Of a DNA stretch of 64,000 nucleotides, positions 24,625 through 38,793 are shown piece after piece. Where the stretch lies: the NCBI RefSeq assembly GCF_021869535.1, contig NW_026262690.1, positions 67,945,995-68,009,994 of the forward strand, in the 5' to 3' direction. This stretch comes from Mytilus californianus (taxonomy: Eukaryota > Mollusca > Bivalvia > Mytilida > Mytilidae). Position numbers and translations under genes: made by a program. Position 1 is the stretch's first letter. Each line of letters opens with the position of its first letter. The notes under the pieces were generated by a model that made no database searches, was not told where the DNA came from, and worked only from the letters and a program-made list of their open reading frames with translations.

Positions 24625-24812
24625 GTCAATATGCAACAGCATAGTGTATTTCACAAAAGCAAAAAAAAAGGGGGGTAACATTTTTTTTTTTGTTTGGGGG
24701 GGGGGAGGGGGGGTGTGTGAATTCGCAACAGCATTGTGTATTGCACAAAAGCGAAAACTGTTCAGGGTTGGGCCTCTGCAGTCGTATCCAGCTGCGCTCA
24801 GCCAAGCATTTT
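23900..24812 (+). mobile_element. Family A element, copy A6 with hairpin module
   Basis: Start 'atgcgaccgcaaaaagtttt', GTC/ATC repeat, two core units, then a module with a long perfect hairpin (24304-24395), a T-run/G-run tract (about 24585-24720), and the 3' block 'gcagtcgtatccagctgcgc' to 'gcatttta'. The same hairpin module lies in inverted A7, defining a longer subfamily. Confidence 0.75.
24304..24395. repeat. Perfect 32-bp inverted repeat (hairpin)
   Basis: Arms 24304-24335 and 24364-24395 are exact reverse complements (left arm begins aatttaaaagcagtgtaagg), with a 28-bp loop containing the direct repeat 'tgtacaatgttgtacaatgt'. Related hairpins in A7 lie at 36849-36915 and, decayed, at about 37927-37997. 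Confidence 0.92.
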
Positions 24813-24925
24813 ATTGTGTAGTGTTTTGTAGACTGTTGACTGTCTTTTTTATTGTATTTTGTTTTTGCCATAAATTTTTTCGTGTCTCTGACTTTTGAGT
24901 TATGATTCTCCCTTTGGTATCCCCC
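24813..24925 (+). repeat. Dispersed repeat K fragment
   Basis: Pattern 'gttttgtagactgttgactg' ... 'gtgtctctgacttttgagtt' ... 'tccctttggtatc'. Similar fragments occur at 42845-42985 (same strand) and 47808-47915 (opposite strand). Confidence 0.5.
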
Positions 24926-25370
24926 CCCTTTTTATAGGTATGAAGATAACTTTTAAGAAATAAAAGTATATAAATTGACCTAGTCACAAACTTGTACATG
25001 TAAATTATGCAAAAGTTTAAAAGTAAAGTGGCCATAATAATCTTCATTGAATTGAGATTTGCTAATGCCAATGCACTTGCACATCAAATATCATTGACTT
25101 TAATACCCTTAAAATAACCCAATCTAAAAAATATGTTTTATGGGGAATGGGTATAAAAAATCTCTATGAAAATAAGATGTGCCATGTGCTATGTGCAAAA
25201 ATAGGACCACAATGCAATTTCTGACTACAGATTTTCTGAGAGTGTAGAAAAACTGCACACAGTCATATGAATAGATGAAGAGACACTATATGACCTGCCT
25301 CAGTGGGTTAGGTCTAATGATTAAAAATAACCCACAGTAAATTATTCATAAATAATATAAACTGTTAACA
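24926..25370 (+). repeat. Diverged family D core units
   Basis: Sequence such as 'ttgacctagtcacaaacttg' and 'aaattatgcaaaagtttaaa' matches the family D core with many changes. No terminal structures recognised here. Confidence 0.45.
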
Positions 25371-26018
25371 CAGAGATATGTCTCGCCTTTTTGTTATTTT
25401 AATAGTAAAATGCTAATGTTGATATAAAATAGCAATACCTTAACATGTAAGTTATGCAAAATATTAATATTTAGTCAATGAACCACGACTCAAGGTACAG
25501 GGCCAAACAATCTCCTTGGAAATGAGATGTGCCAATGCTTATACAACTGCATTCCAAATATCATAAGGGGTTTCCCTTAAACTGACCTAATCATAAACCA
25601 ATGTATGTAAACTATGCAAAAGTTTCAAAGTCAACCATAACTGAGGGGGTTGGGCCAAATAATATCCATGTAAATGAAATGAGCTAATGCTAACATAGCT
25701 GTATACCAAATATCATTGACCTACCAGTGGTTCCCTATAAACTGACCTAATCACAAACTAATATATATAAACTAAGCAAAAGTTTCAAAGTCAATAGATA
25801 ATGACTGAGGGGGCAGGGCCTAATGATCTCCATGGAAATGAGATGAGCCAATGATAATACACTGCATACCATATATCATTGACCTACCACTAGTGGTTCC
25901 CAATAAACTGACCTAATCACTAACTAATACGTTGTTGACGCTGCCACTGCCGCCGACGACACTGTCGGAAACAACATACCTAAGTCTTGCCTTTTGACTC
26001 TTGTCAAGGTGAGACAAT
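25371..26018 (+). mobile_element. Family D element, copy D1
   Basis: Starts 'acacagagatatgtctcgcc'; about three core units of roughly 160 bp ('gacctaatcacaaactaata', 'aagcaaaagtttcaaagtca', 'ctccatggaaatgagatg'); a gctgccactgccgccgacga remnant of a simple repeat; then the 3' end 'gactcttgtcaaggtgagac'. The 5' gtctcgcctt is complementary to the 3' aaggtgagac, a subterminal inverted repeat. Confidence 0.75.
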
Positions 26019-28884
26019 ACCATATAACAAAACACAACATATATTGATATTTTAATTTTTTAATTGAAAATGATCTAACAATGACTCAGTCATATTTCAA
26101 TACATGTATATATAATTATACTACATGTACTTTCAAAGTTGAAAACAAACTCTCATGCTATTTTTCTTTTTTCATATGTTCCTGACCATACTAATGTTAG
26201 TTCATACATATACTTACACATATCTCTTTAATGGTTAACAGAAAATTTTGACTTCCTTGCAAGATATATTTAAGCATAAACCAAATATTTGTTAACTCAT
26301 TTTCATGGTTTGGGAACATATAAAAATTTGTTGAGTATCTCTTTTTGTGATTTATAGAAAAGAAACTCTAGTTTTGCAAATGACAAATTTACTGGCTAAT
26401 AAGTAAATTTTATGTAGAAACAAACTGTATGGATATATGTATGAAACTTTGGAATGGAGATCAATTATAACAATACAACAACTATCATGATTTCTGAAAT
26501 ATCATACAATAACACTGACTCATTGGTCATCCATACAGAATAAGTGGCAATCATTTCACTCTCTCATACAAATTAACAGAAACCTCAGATACATTACTTT
26601 ACTAAATTATGAAAATGACAGTACGCAACTTGAAGATAAACAAATCTTAGGTTTTACAACCAATGTAAACAGGTAAAATTAAAAGTGACATGTTATTTTT
26701 TACCCCTCAAACCCTCCCAAAAAAGACTTGAGAATGTTTATTTTTTTTATCACACTGATGTTTTTATTCTTATCCTATACAATAAAATAAATGGAATTCC
26801 AATGACTACCGATATTGCACTTTATATCTTTTCTAAATTCCATCATTAAAGTAGCTGGAGGTCAGTCAAATTTAAAAAAAGAAGTTTAATGCAGTTTCAT
26901 ATGTAAATTTGAAGTGATATAAAAGATAGTGGATACTAAATATATTCCCTATCACTGTTTTCTTATCATTCAGAGTGTACAAATAACTTAACTTTATCTT
27001 TCTGATTACAATACAAAATAAATATTGTAAACAATTAAAATAGAATTTCATTTAACAAAAAATAATGTCAAATTTTACAGAAAAAACAAATTGCTCTGTG
27101 AATACCACATCATGTTTATACTTTGAAGTGTACAGCATTGAAATTGTCCATTATTGACTTGCATGTAAGATTCAGTTATCTTGAAAAATCAAACATGGGT
27201 CCCTCTGAATAGTGTTTTATTTTTACCAGAGCTGACATTTTCATGTTTATAATTTTCCCCAAAAATTCTGGCATTCTGCTTCTTTCCTGGCAGTACTAAT
27301 TTTAATTCACTTGAACAAGTAAAATAAATGCAATAATAAAATAAGTTAGAGTTAATTAAAGTAACCTACTGGAAGACAATACTTACTGAAAACATACATA
27401 AAAAATTCCCATGTGCTGCAAAATTATCACTATAACAAAAGTATAATTATATGTCTTTTTTTTAATCTAAGTAAGCAAACAAAAAAAAAACATGTTTCAA
27501 TACCTGAAAGGTTAATGTGACAGAAATTAAGTAGCTAAAACAATCATATATGAATACTTTGAAAGTCAGACAATAGACACATATAAACAATGATTCACTT
27601 CACATTACATCTTTCATCTAAATCATTTATACTTAGTTTACATTATATATATGAGAAAAAAAAGGACTACCCATTACCTATCCACATTTCCACAATGTTC
27701 TAATTATGAACAGCAATTCTGAGATCTGAAAGTACCGGTATTCTATGTATATCTAGGTTTTAATCTTGACTTGTCACAATATCTTACACTTATTCTTTTT
27801 CTTGGTTGCATATGAATCGTAAACCTGAGTCTTGAAAGTATTGTTCGGTAATGAAAGGTATTGAAAAAATATGTCATTGATAAATTTTATTAATATCATT
27901 AACATTACGATTGTCTAATAAATCAGTTCAAATTTCTGGTTCTGCATATTGTTGTCTTAATGTAGAATTGAAATGATAAGAATCGTAAATACTAAAAGTC
28001 TCTAAAACACTTGCATTATTTAGCAACCAAATAAAAGTCTTGTAAATACTTTATAAGTGATAAAAACTGAGTGAATTTCAGTTAACTAGACATGTGATGT
28101 TTTCTTCAAATCCTTCAAGAACAAACAGGAAAAAGTTCAAAACATTTCAGTACAACTTACAATCAATTTTTGTACTTTAATAGTGTTATCATAACGATAA
28201 ACAAATATTTACACAAAAAGAATTTAAGAGGTTTTATTTCTCATTTGGAAAACAAACAAAGATTTTGTGTTTCTTATAGATAAATGATTCAGCACAAATA
28301 ATCATGCACTTTTAATCAAAAAATTTGACAGGATTTTTCCATGATTTAATTTTCAAACAGGAAATTCATTTGTTATTATCAGTAGATATACAAGAATCTT
28401 AAGTTTCCACAGGTTTAGGTTCTTACTTTTGATATCCAACGAACTAAACCCAGAATTTTAATCTGATACTAAATTAAGTAATTGTTAAAGATATTGATGC
28501 ATATTTTGTTGAGGAACATCATGATTTGCAAAATACTAATTCTGTTAACAGGGTATAATATCATAAGAAAGCATCCATTTTTACACTACTATTGTGTAAA
28601 ATATACCATTAAATTTATGCAAGTCCAGCTCATTCAAAAAAAAATACTAACAAAGTTATACAACTCAAATAACAACTTAAGCACATGATTAATCTTAAAT
28701 ATTGGTCATATGGTCCCTTGTTGACCTAAAAAAATGTTTTATAAATCATTTTTACTGTTTAGAACAAAGAGTAAATGTTAACAATAAAAATTCAAGAATG
28801 ATAAATTAGTATAGATTTACATATATGTATAACTAAAATCTGAAGATTCAACTGTCAAATTTAAAACTAGTTATTAAGTAGTCG
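26019..28884 (-). other. UGGT1: Probable UGGT 3' UTR and flank
   Basis: Sequence just beyond the UGGT stop (in its reading direction), AT-rich and free of recognised repeats, as expected for a 3' UTR. Minus-strand AATAAA hexamers (tttatt on the plus strand) occur at about 26737 and 26763, among others. The transcript end is not determined. Confidence 0.4.
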
Positions 28885-28916
28885 TTATAACTCGTCATGG
28901 TAACCTAATTTTGCAC
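28885..28916 (-). CDS. UGGT1: UGGT terminal exon with HDEL
   Basis: Acceptor ctttttcag. It encodes the end of a split Gly codon, AKLGYHDEL and TAA (28885-28887). HDEL is a KDEL-receptor retrieval signal, expected for this soluble ER enzyme. Confidence 0.95.
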
Positions 28917-31900
28917 CTGAAAAAGAAAAAAGGACAAAAGTTAAATAAACCAATAAATGGATAACAAATTTTACCAAAATGTTTGACAATAATGTCAATA
29001 TTCTGCCCAAGTTTAAACAAATACTTATTTATGATATCCATACCTGTAAATATAAAAAAATACATTATTCACTTTCATACTGAAGGCAAAGTAAAAGGGT
29101 CTGGTATAGGCAACACCCCTCCCCACTTTTCTGAAGATTAATTTACTCAAAGCATTTACAATTGAATGTTTTGGTGACATATATAAAGGTTTGATGAACC
29201 AACACTTTCTTTGGAACAATAAGGTAAGGTGACCTAGAGTGAATACATATATAGTTTGGTATGGTTGCATTTCAATAGATAATAAAAATATACCACAGTC
29301 TACAAATAAAAGAATGTGTGTGAGGACACAAATGACCCGCTCCAGCTTTGCAATTTTCCAAGTTAAAAAGGGGCATAACTCTAGAACGGTACAAGACTTA
29401 CTGCCCAAATTCAAACTCTGTCTGCATATTGCAATTCTTAGCCTTGTGTACGAGTTTCATAAAATGTGGATGAGACAAACTTAGATTAGAGTGCATAAAC
29501 TGAAACATTTGCAATTTTCAAAGTTATAAAGGGGTATAACTCTAGAACAGCAAGTGACTCACTGCCCAAATTCAAACTGTGTCTGCAAGTTTTAGTTCTT
29601 AGCATTGTGTATGAGTTTCATAAAATTTGGATGAAAACGTAAGTTAAAGTGCGGAAATGAAAATTTGACAGACGGAAGGACAGTCAAGGGTAACACTTAA
29701 CACCCCATTGCCTATGGCCAGGGGCATAAAAATATGGCTGTAGTATTACACAGCGTTTATCAGAAAGTTTTTTAAGTGAGAGTAAAGGTCAAAACAAAAA
29801 TAAAATGAAATTCAACTTTAGTATTTGAACAATACAACTGCATTTTTGTATACTTGATGCATTTTTGATATGATGTCATGTCATGTGAGAAGACATCACT
29901 CTTTGAAGTGAAACTGGTCAACATAAAACACCCTAAACCAAATGATAACTTGAAGTGTTATCTTTATATGTTCTTTACAATTCTAAATCAATAAAATTTC
30001 AAAGACAATAAATATTTCTTAGTTTATATCAGCCTTTTTCCCCCTCTCCAGTTAAACTTGTATTGCTCTTACCTATTTCTTTAGTATCTATTTTTGGTGC
30101 TTCATACTCTAGTTGACTCCTTGTATTTGTACCATATATTTTATCCCATAAAACTTTTATTTCATAATCATATTCTTTCCATTCAGGTGCTATTCGTAAT
30201 GCTGCTTTTAATTTTGGCTCTTTTGTTAATGGATTATTGCACTGAAATAACTAGAGGCTCTAAAGAGCCTGTGTCGCTCACCTTGGTCTATGTGAATATT
30301 AAACAAAGGACGCAGATGGATTCATGACAAAATTGTGTTTTGGTGATGGTGATGTGTTTGTACATCTTAATTTACTGAACATTTTTCCTGCTTACAATTA
30401 TCTCTATCTATAATTAACTTGGCCCAGTAGTTTCAGAGGAGAAGATTTTTGTAAAAGATTACTAAGATTTACGAAAAAATGGTTAAAAATTGACTATAAA
30501 GGGCAATAACTCCTAAAGGGGTCAACTGACAATTTCGGTCATGTTGACTTATTTGTAGATCTTACTTTGCCGACATTTATTGTTTTTTACAGTTTATCTC
30601 TATCTATAATAATATTCAAGATAATAACCAAAAACAGCAAAATTACCTTAAAATTACCAATTCAGGGGCAGCAACCCAACAACGGGTTGTCCGATTCATC
30701 TGAAAATTTCAGGGCAGATAGATCTTGACCTGATAAACAATTTAACTTTTTGTCAGATTTGCTTTAAATGCTTTGGTTTTTGAATTAAAAGCCAAAAACT
30801 GAATTTTACCCCTATGTTCTATTTTTAGCCGTGGCGGCCATCTTGGTTGGTTGACCAGGTCACGCCACACATTTTTAAAACTAGATAACCAAATGATGAT
30901 TGTGGCCAAGTTTGGTTTAATTTGGCCCAGTTGTTTCAGAGGAGAAGATTTTTGTAAAAGATGACTAAGATTTACGAAAAATGGTTAAAAATTGACTATA
31001 AAGGGCAATTACACCTAAAGGGGTCAACTGACCATTTCAGTCATGTTGACTTATTTGTTAATCTTACTTTGCTGAACATTATTGCTGTTTACAGTTTATC
31101 TCTATCTATAATAATATTCAAGATAATAACCAAAAACAGCAAAATTTCCTTAAAATTACCAATTCAGGGGCAGCAACCCAACAACAGGTTGTTCGATTCA
31201 TCTGAAAATTTCAGGGCAGATAGATCTTGACCTGATAAACAATTTTACTTCGTGTCAGATTTGCTCTAAATGCTTTGGTTTTTGAGTTACAAGCCAAAAA
31301 CTGCATTTTACCCCTATGTTTTATTTTTAGCTGTGGCGGCCATCTTGGTTGGTTGGCCGGGTCACGCCACACATTTTTTAAACTAGATACCCCAATGATG
31401 ATTGTGGCCAAGTTTGGTTTAATTTGGCCCAGTTGTTTCAGAGGAGAAGATTTTTGTAAAAGATGACTAAGATTTACGAAAAATGGTTAAAAATTGACTA
31501 TAAAGGGCAATTACTCCTAAAGGGGTCAACTGACCATTTCGGTTATATTGACTTATTTGTAAATCTTACTTTGCTGAACATTATTGCTGTTTACAGTTTA
31601 TCTCTATCTATAATAATATTCAAGATAATAACCAAAAACAGCAAAATTTCCTTAAAATTACCAATTCAGGGGCAGCAACCCAATAACAGGTTGTCCGATT
31701 CATCTGAAAATTTCAGGGCAGATAGATCTTGACCTGATGAACAATTTTACCCCATGTCAGATTTGCTCTTAATGCTTTGGTTTTTGAGTTATAAGCTAAA
31801 AACTGCATTTTACCCCTATGTTCTATTTTTAGCCGTGGCGGCCATCTTGGTTGGTTGACCGGGTCACGCCACACATTTTTAAAACTAGATACCCCAATGA

Positions 31901-34900
31901 TGATTGTGGCCAAGTTTGGTTAAATTTGGCCCAGTAGTTTCAGAGGAGAAGATTTTTGTAAAAGTTTACGGACGACGGACGACGGACGACAGACGCAGGA
32001 CGACGGACGCAGGACGACGGACGACGGACGCAAAGTGATGAGAAAAGCTCACTTGACCTTTCAGGTCAGGTGAGCTAAAAATAAAACAAGTGGTATTGAG
32101 ATCAAAATTCACAAAATGATTACCCCTCCCTTGTATTTATCTTAATATACAAAGAATTGACCTTGACTTTGCAGACAGACATTACAACCTCATTCCTAAG
32201 CATCCTCTGGTGATGGTCAACAATAATATTAAGTATCATTAACATCCTTTAAGGCATTCAAAATTCCTGAGTTAGACAAGACTTTAACATTTTGTCATTT
32301 TAGGAAATTAAGGGTTTAAGCAGATTTTTGATAGTCTCAGATAAATTTATTTACTACTTTTCTATACCTTTTTATGATTTATAGCTTGACATATTGCATA
32401 GACAGCTTACTATTGTTTACAACTGTATATTGACCTCCTGTTTTTTTTTTCAATTTGTTGTGCTGTTATGTTGACGTTTCTTTGAATGCATTGGTCTCAG
32501 ACCAAAATGTAATCTAATTTAAAGCTTAATTGATAATAAAATAAGTAGAGGACATCATTTCATGATTCAAACCACAAGCTTAACCATCTGTCTTATTAGC
32601 TCTACCAATGGTTGTATGTTTAAACATTATTTTCATCACTTTACAACAGCCATTCTGTGGTAATAATTCATATGTCACTAGTTATATAATATCACTTACC
32701 AGATCTATAGTTTTAGCCTTAGCTTTAGATTCATCACTACACCAAGTGGCACACCACAGCCACTCCTGTGGCAATGATTTAATGCTAACTTGGTGTATCA
32801 TATTGTTAGGTAAATCTTGATCTAAATTAGATAAACTGTTAGGATCCTGACTCAATCCTTGATATTGTCCACGTAATCTGTCACCAGCTGCTATCTTTCG
32901 GAATTTTTTCAAGTCTACTACATATAAAGCACTGAAAAATGAAAACTAATATTTTATTATCTCATTGCAGACAAATTTGCCGCAACAATTTGTTACTGCT
33001 TATCAGATATGTTAAAATAATATCAAATTTCAGAAATGTTTAAATGACATATAAAAGTAAAAACCGTACAAAATGGCATCTGATAAAATTCTGATTTGAT
33101 TATTTTCATTTTAATATTCAAAAATTCCAACAAACTACCTGATATGATATTTTCTTCCAGCTAAATGACTGGCCCAATAACCTGATTTCCAAAATCTACA
33201 ATGAAAAAAATATTATTTCCAGAGTTATTATCAATATAAACCAATTTAAAATAACTTAGCAATTGAACTGCAGGAATAATAGCAATTTACTTTGTATGAA
33301 TAAATTACATGGATGAATTCATTTCCTTAAGCAAGTGCATTGCCATATTTTTCATTTTACTTTTATTTTGCTGAATTGTATAAATATATGATTTTTGCTT
33401 AAATATGAACTACATAACATCCTTTCTTATTGCTTAAATCTTTCCAATATTGACAATGATTTTTTATAGTTACATTATATGTGGGAAAAATGTGTCTGAA
33501 GACATGAGTGCCCCTCTCAAGCTTTCTTATAATACATGGAAAAATTCCTGAGAGCATTTGATGACACTGCTACTTTTTAAAGAGTTCTATTGTTCTAATC
33601 TTGAGTATTTTTTTTCTGAGTGTTATTTTCATACTTTCTCTGTTTTAAACTTTAAATGAGGGAAACTTAAGTTAGAGAGCAGAAATGAAAAAAATTGCAA
33701 TTTTCCAAGTCATAAAGGGACATAAATCTAGAACAGTGACTCACTAGCCCAAATTCGAACTCTGTCTGCAAGTTTTGGTTCTTAGCATTGTGTGTTAGTT
33801 TCATAAAATTTGCATATGCAGACTTAAGTTAGAGTGTGTAAACAAAACTAGAGGCTCTTAAGAGCCTGTGTCGCTCACCTTGGTCTATGTGAATATTAAA
33901 CAAAGGACGCAGATGGATTCATGACAAAATTGTGTTTTGGTGATGGTGATGTGTTTGTACATCTTAATTTACTGAACATTTTTCCTGCTTACAATTATCT
34001 CTATCTATAATTAACTTGGCCCAGTAGTTTCAGAGGAGAAGATTTTTGTAAAAGATTACTAAGATTTACGAAAAAATGGTTAAAAATTGACTATAAAGGG
34101 CAATAACTCCTAAAGGGGTCAACTGACAATTTCGGTCATGTTGACTTATTTGTAGATCTTACTTTGCCGACATTTATTGTTTTTTACAGTTTATCTCTAT
34201 CTATAATAATATTCAAGATAATAACCAAAAACAGCAAAATTACCTTAAAATTACCAATTCAGGGGCAGCAACCCAACAACGGGTTGTCCGATTCATCTGA
34301 AAATTTCAGGGCAGATAGATCTTGACCTGATAAACAATTTTACTTCATGTCAGATTTGCTTTAAATGCTTTGGTTTTTGAATTAAAAGCCAAAAACTGAA
34401 TTTTACCCCTATGTTCTATTTTTAGCCGTGGCGGCCATCTTGGTTGGTTGACCAGGTCACGCCACACATTTTTAAAACTAGATAACCAAATGATGATTGT
34501 GGCCAAGTTTGGTTTAATTTGGCCCAGTTGTTTCAGAGGAGAAGATTTTTGTAAAAGATGACTAAGATTTACGAAAAATGGTTAAAAATTGACTATAAAG
34601 GGCAATTACTCCTAAAGGGGTCAACTGACCATTTCAGTCATGTTGACTTATTTGTTAATCTTACTTTGCTGAACATTATTGCTGTTTACAGTTTATCTCT
34701 ATCTATAATAATATTCAAGATAATAACCAAAAACAGCAAAATTTCCTTAAAAGTACCAATTCAGGGGCAGCAACCCAACAACAGGTTGTTCGATTCATCT
34801 GAAAATTTCAGGGCAGATAGATCTTGACCTGATAAACAATTTTACTTCATGTCAGATTTGCTTTAAATGCTTTGGTTTTTGAATTAAAAGCCAAAAACTG

Positions 34901-37900
34901 AATTTTACCCCTATGTTCTATTTTTAGCCGTGGCAGCCATCTTGGTTGGTTGACCAGGTCACGCCACACATTTTTAAAACTAGATAACCAAATGATGATT
35001 GTGGCCAAGTTTGGTTTAATTTGGCCCAGTTGTTTCAGAGGAGAAGATTTTTGTAAAAGATGACTAAGATTTACGAAAAATGGTTAAAAATTGACTATAA
35101 AGGGCAATTACTCCTAAAGGGGTCAACTGACCATTTCAGTCATGTTGACTTATTTGTTAATCTTACTTTGCTGAACATTATTGCTGTTTACAGTTTATCT
35201 CTATCTATAATAATATTCAAGATAATAACCAATAAAATGCTCTGCTGGGGCGCAGCTTGATACGACCGCAGAGGTCGAACCCTGAACAGTTGGGGCAAGT
35301 ATAGACACAACATTCAAGCTTGATACAGCACTGAATTTGGATTGTAATTAAATATTTGACACAGCATAGGTTTCTCACACAGAATGAAAGTAGTCTAAGA
35401 ACTTAAAATTTTTTAATTTACCTATTCAAACCATATCATTATTATTTGCTTTTATATATAAATCAGAAATAACCAATTTAAAATGGAAAATTTTAAAGAA
35501 AAAAAAGGAAAAAAAAATCCCCCCCCCAAATTTTTTGAAACCCCCTTATGATTCATCACCCCCAAACTCAATCCCAGCCTTCCCTTTGTGGTATGGTACC
35601 TTGCAGTACAATTTCAGAGAGATCCATACACTTGAACACAAATTATTGTCTGGAAACTAGAAAAATGCTTGGGTTTTTTGCACCTTTTTGGCCCCAAATT
35701 CCTAAAAGTTTAGGGCAATTACCCCCAAACTCAAACCCAGCTTTCCCTTTGTGATATGGAACCTTGCAGTACAATGTCATAAAGATCCATACACTTACAC
35801 ACAAGTTATTGTCATGAAACTAGAAAAATGCTTGTTTTTTTGCCCCTTTATGGCCCCTTATTCCTAACATTTTGAGACAATTACCCCCAAAAACAATCCC
35901 AGCCTTCCCTTTGTGGTATGGTACCTTGCAGTACAATTTCAGAGAGATCCATACACTTGAACACAAGTTATTGTCTGGAAACTAGAAAAATGCTTATTTT
36001 TGGCCCCTTATTCCTAAACGTTTTGGGCAAGTACCCCCAAACTCAATTCCAGCTTTCCCTTTGTGATATGGAACCTTGTAGTACAATTTCATAAATATCC
36101 ATACACTTACACACAAGTTATTGTCATGAAACTAGAAAAATGCTTGTTTTTTGCCCCCTAATTCCTAAAATTTGGAGGCAATTACCCCCAAAATCAATCC
36201 CAGCATTCAAACCCTCAATCAGCATCATTTAACAGTAATATCTAAAAATGGAAATTACATAATAAAGGTATTAAAATAGAAAATAACATCATAGTCATGG
36301 CTAAAAATAAACAAAATCCTTAATCAGCAACATTTTACAGTAATATCTAAAAATAAAATTCCTTTGTAACCATAAAAGCCCATTTAAATACATCATGACA
36401 GATATTAAAATAGAAAATGACATCATAGTCATGGCTAAACATAGCAAAAACCTTAATCAGCATCATTTAACAGTAATATCTAAAAATAAAAATTTCTTTG
36501 CAACCATAAAAGTAAAATAGAAAATGACATCATAATCATAGCTAAAAATAAACAAAAATTTTTTTTATTACCAAATTTTAAATGGAGTTTATTAAACTAA
36601 AACAATAAATTTGCAACCATAAAACCCCATTTAAACACATCATAAAAGTATTAAATAATTCAACTACATCATAAGGCTATAAAAATAGAAAATGACTTCA
36701 TAGTCAAGGCTAAAGGTAAACAAAAAACCTTCATCAGCAAAATTTTATATTGGCAAATTTCCAATGAAGTTTATTATACTAAAATTGTTGGCAAATTTCC
36801 AATGCATTTATTAACAATAAAGTTATTGGCAAATTTCCAATTTACATAATTTAAAAGCAGTGTAAGTGAGATATTTAAATGAGTTTGAATTACCAACCTT
36901 ACACTGCTTTTAAATAATGTTTTGTACTTATTTGTCTATTAACCTGGAAACCCTTGTTTTTTCACCTTTTTTTCCCTTATTATTTAAAGGTTTGAGCCAT
37001 AACCCTACCCCAAAGCCAATTCTTAAATTCCAATGTAACCTAAATTTACAATATACATAACTTCAATTTAAGTTTTTAATAAAATCAAACCACATCATTA
37101 TTATTTGCTTTTATATCTAAATCAGAAATAATTAACCAACTTTAAGTGGAAAATTTTCACACATCACGCCCCCCCAAACTCAATCCCAGCCTTCAGTTTG
37201 TGGTATGGTACCTTGCAGTACAATATCACAGAGATCCAATTACTTAAACACAATTAATTGTTGGAAACTAAAAAAAAATGCTTATTTTTAACCCCTTTTT
37301 TAGCCCCTTATTCCTAAACATTTGAGCAATTATCCCCCAAACTCAATTCCAACTTTCTCTTTGTGATCAGAATTAACCAACTTAAAATGGAAAATTTTAA
37401 AGAAAAAAAAAAGGAAAAAAAATCCCCCCCCCCCCAAAAATTTTTTGACCCACTTCCCTTTGTGGTATGGTACCTTTAAGTACAATTTCAGAGAAATCCA
37501 TACACTTGAACACAAGTTAATGTCTGGAAACTAAAAAAATGCTTATTTTTGCCCCCTTTTTTGGCCACTTATTAATAAATGTTTTGGGCAAACATTTTAC
37601 AATAATATTTAAAACTGAAATTAATTTGTAACCTTAAAATTAAATAGAAAATGACATCATAGTCATAGCTAAAAATAAACAAACTATTGGTAAATTTCCA
37701 ATGGAGTTTATTATATTAAAACAATAAATTTGCAACCATAAAAGCGCATTAAAATACATCATAAAAGTATTAAAAAAAATTTAACTACATCATAAGGCTA
37801 TTAAAATAGAAAATGACATCATAGTCAGACTAAAGGTAAACAAAAAACCTTCATCAGCAAAATTTTATATTGGCAAATTTCCAATGAAGTTTATTATACT

Positions 37901-38745
37901 AAAATAATTGGCAAATTTCCAATTTACATAATTCAAACATAGTGCAGGTGAGATATTTAAATGAGTTTGAATTACCAACCTTACACTGCTTTTAAATAAT
38001 GTTCTTTACTCAATTATTTGTCTATTAAAATGGAAACCCTAGTTTTTTAACCTTTTTTCCCCTTATTCCTTAAACGAAAAAAAATAATTACCCCTTTTTT
38101 GACCCCCCACCCCCCTATGATTCATCAACCCCCCCCCCCCTTCCCCCCCAAACCAAGCTCAATAACAGCCTTGCCTTTGTGGTATGGTACCTTGTAATAC
38201 AATTTTAGAGAGATCCATACACTTGAACACAAGTTATTGTCTAGAAACTAAAAAATGCTTATTTTTCACCCCTTTTTAGGCCCCTTATTACTAAACGGTT
38301 TGGGCAATTACCACAAAACTCAATTCCAGCTTTCCCCTTGCGAAATGGAACCTTGTAGTAAAATTTCAGAATGATCCATACACTTACACACAAGTTATTG
38401 TCATGAAACTAGAAAAATGCTTGTTTTTTGCCCCCTTTTGGCCCCTTATTCCTAAAATTTCGAGGAAATTAACCCTAAAATCAATCCCATCATCGACCCT
38501 TTGTGATATGGAATCTTGTAGTACAATGTCAAAGAGATCCATACAATAACACACAAGTTATGTCTGGAAGTTACAAAAATGCTTATTTTCGGCCCCTTTT
38601 TGGCCCCTAATTATTTAACTGTTGGTACCATAACCCCCAAAATCAATCCCCACCTTCCTATTGTGGTATTGAACCTTATGGTAAAATTTCATAGAGATCC
38701 ATTCACTTAAACTAAAGTTAGAGTGCGAAAACCATTGTGTATTCG

Positions 38746-38793
<48 letters not shown>

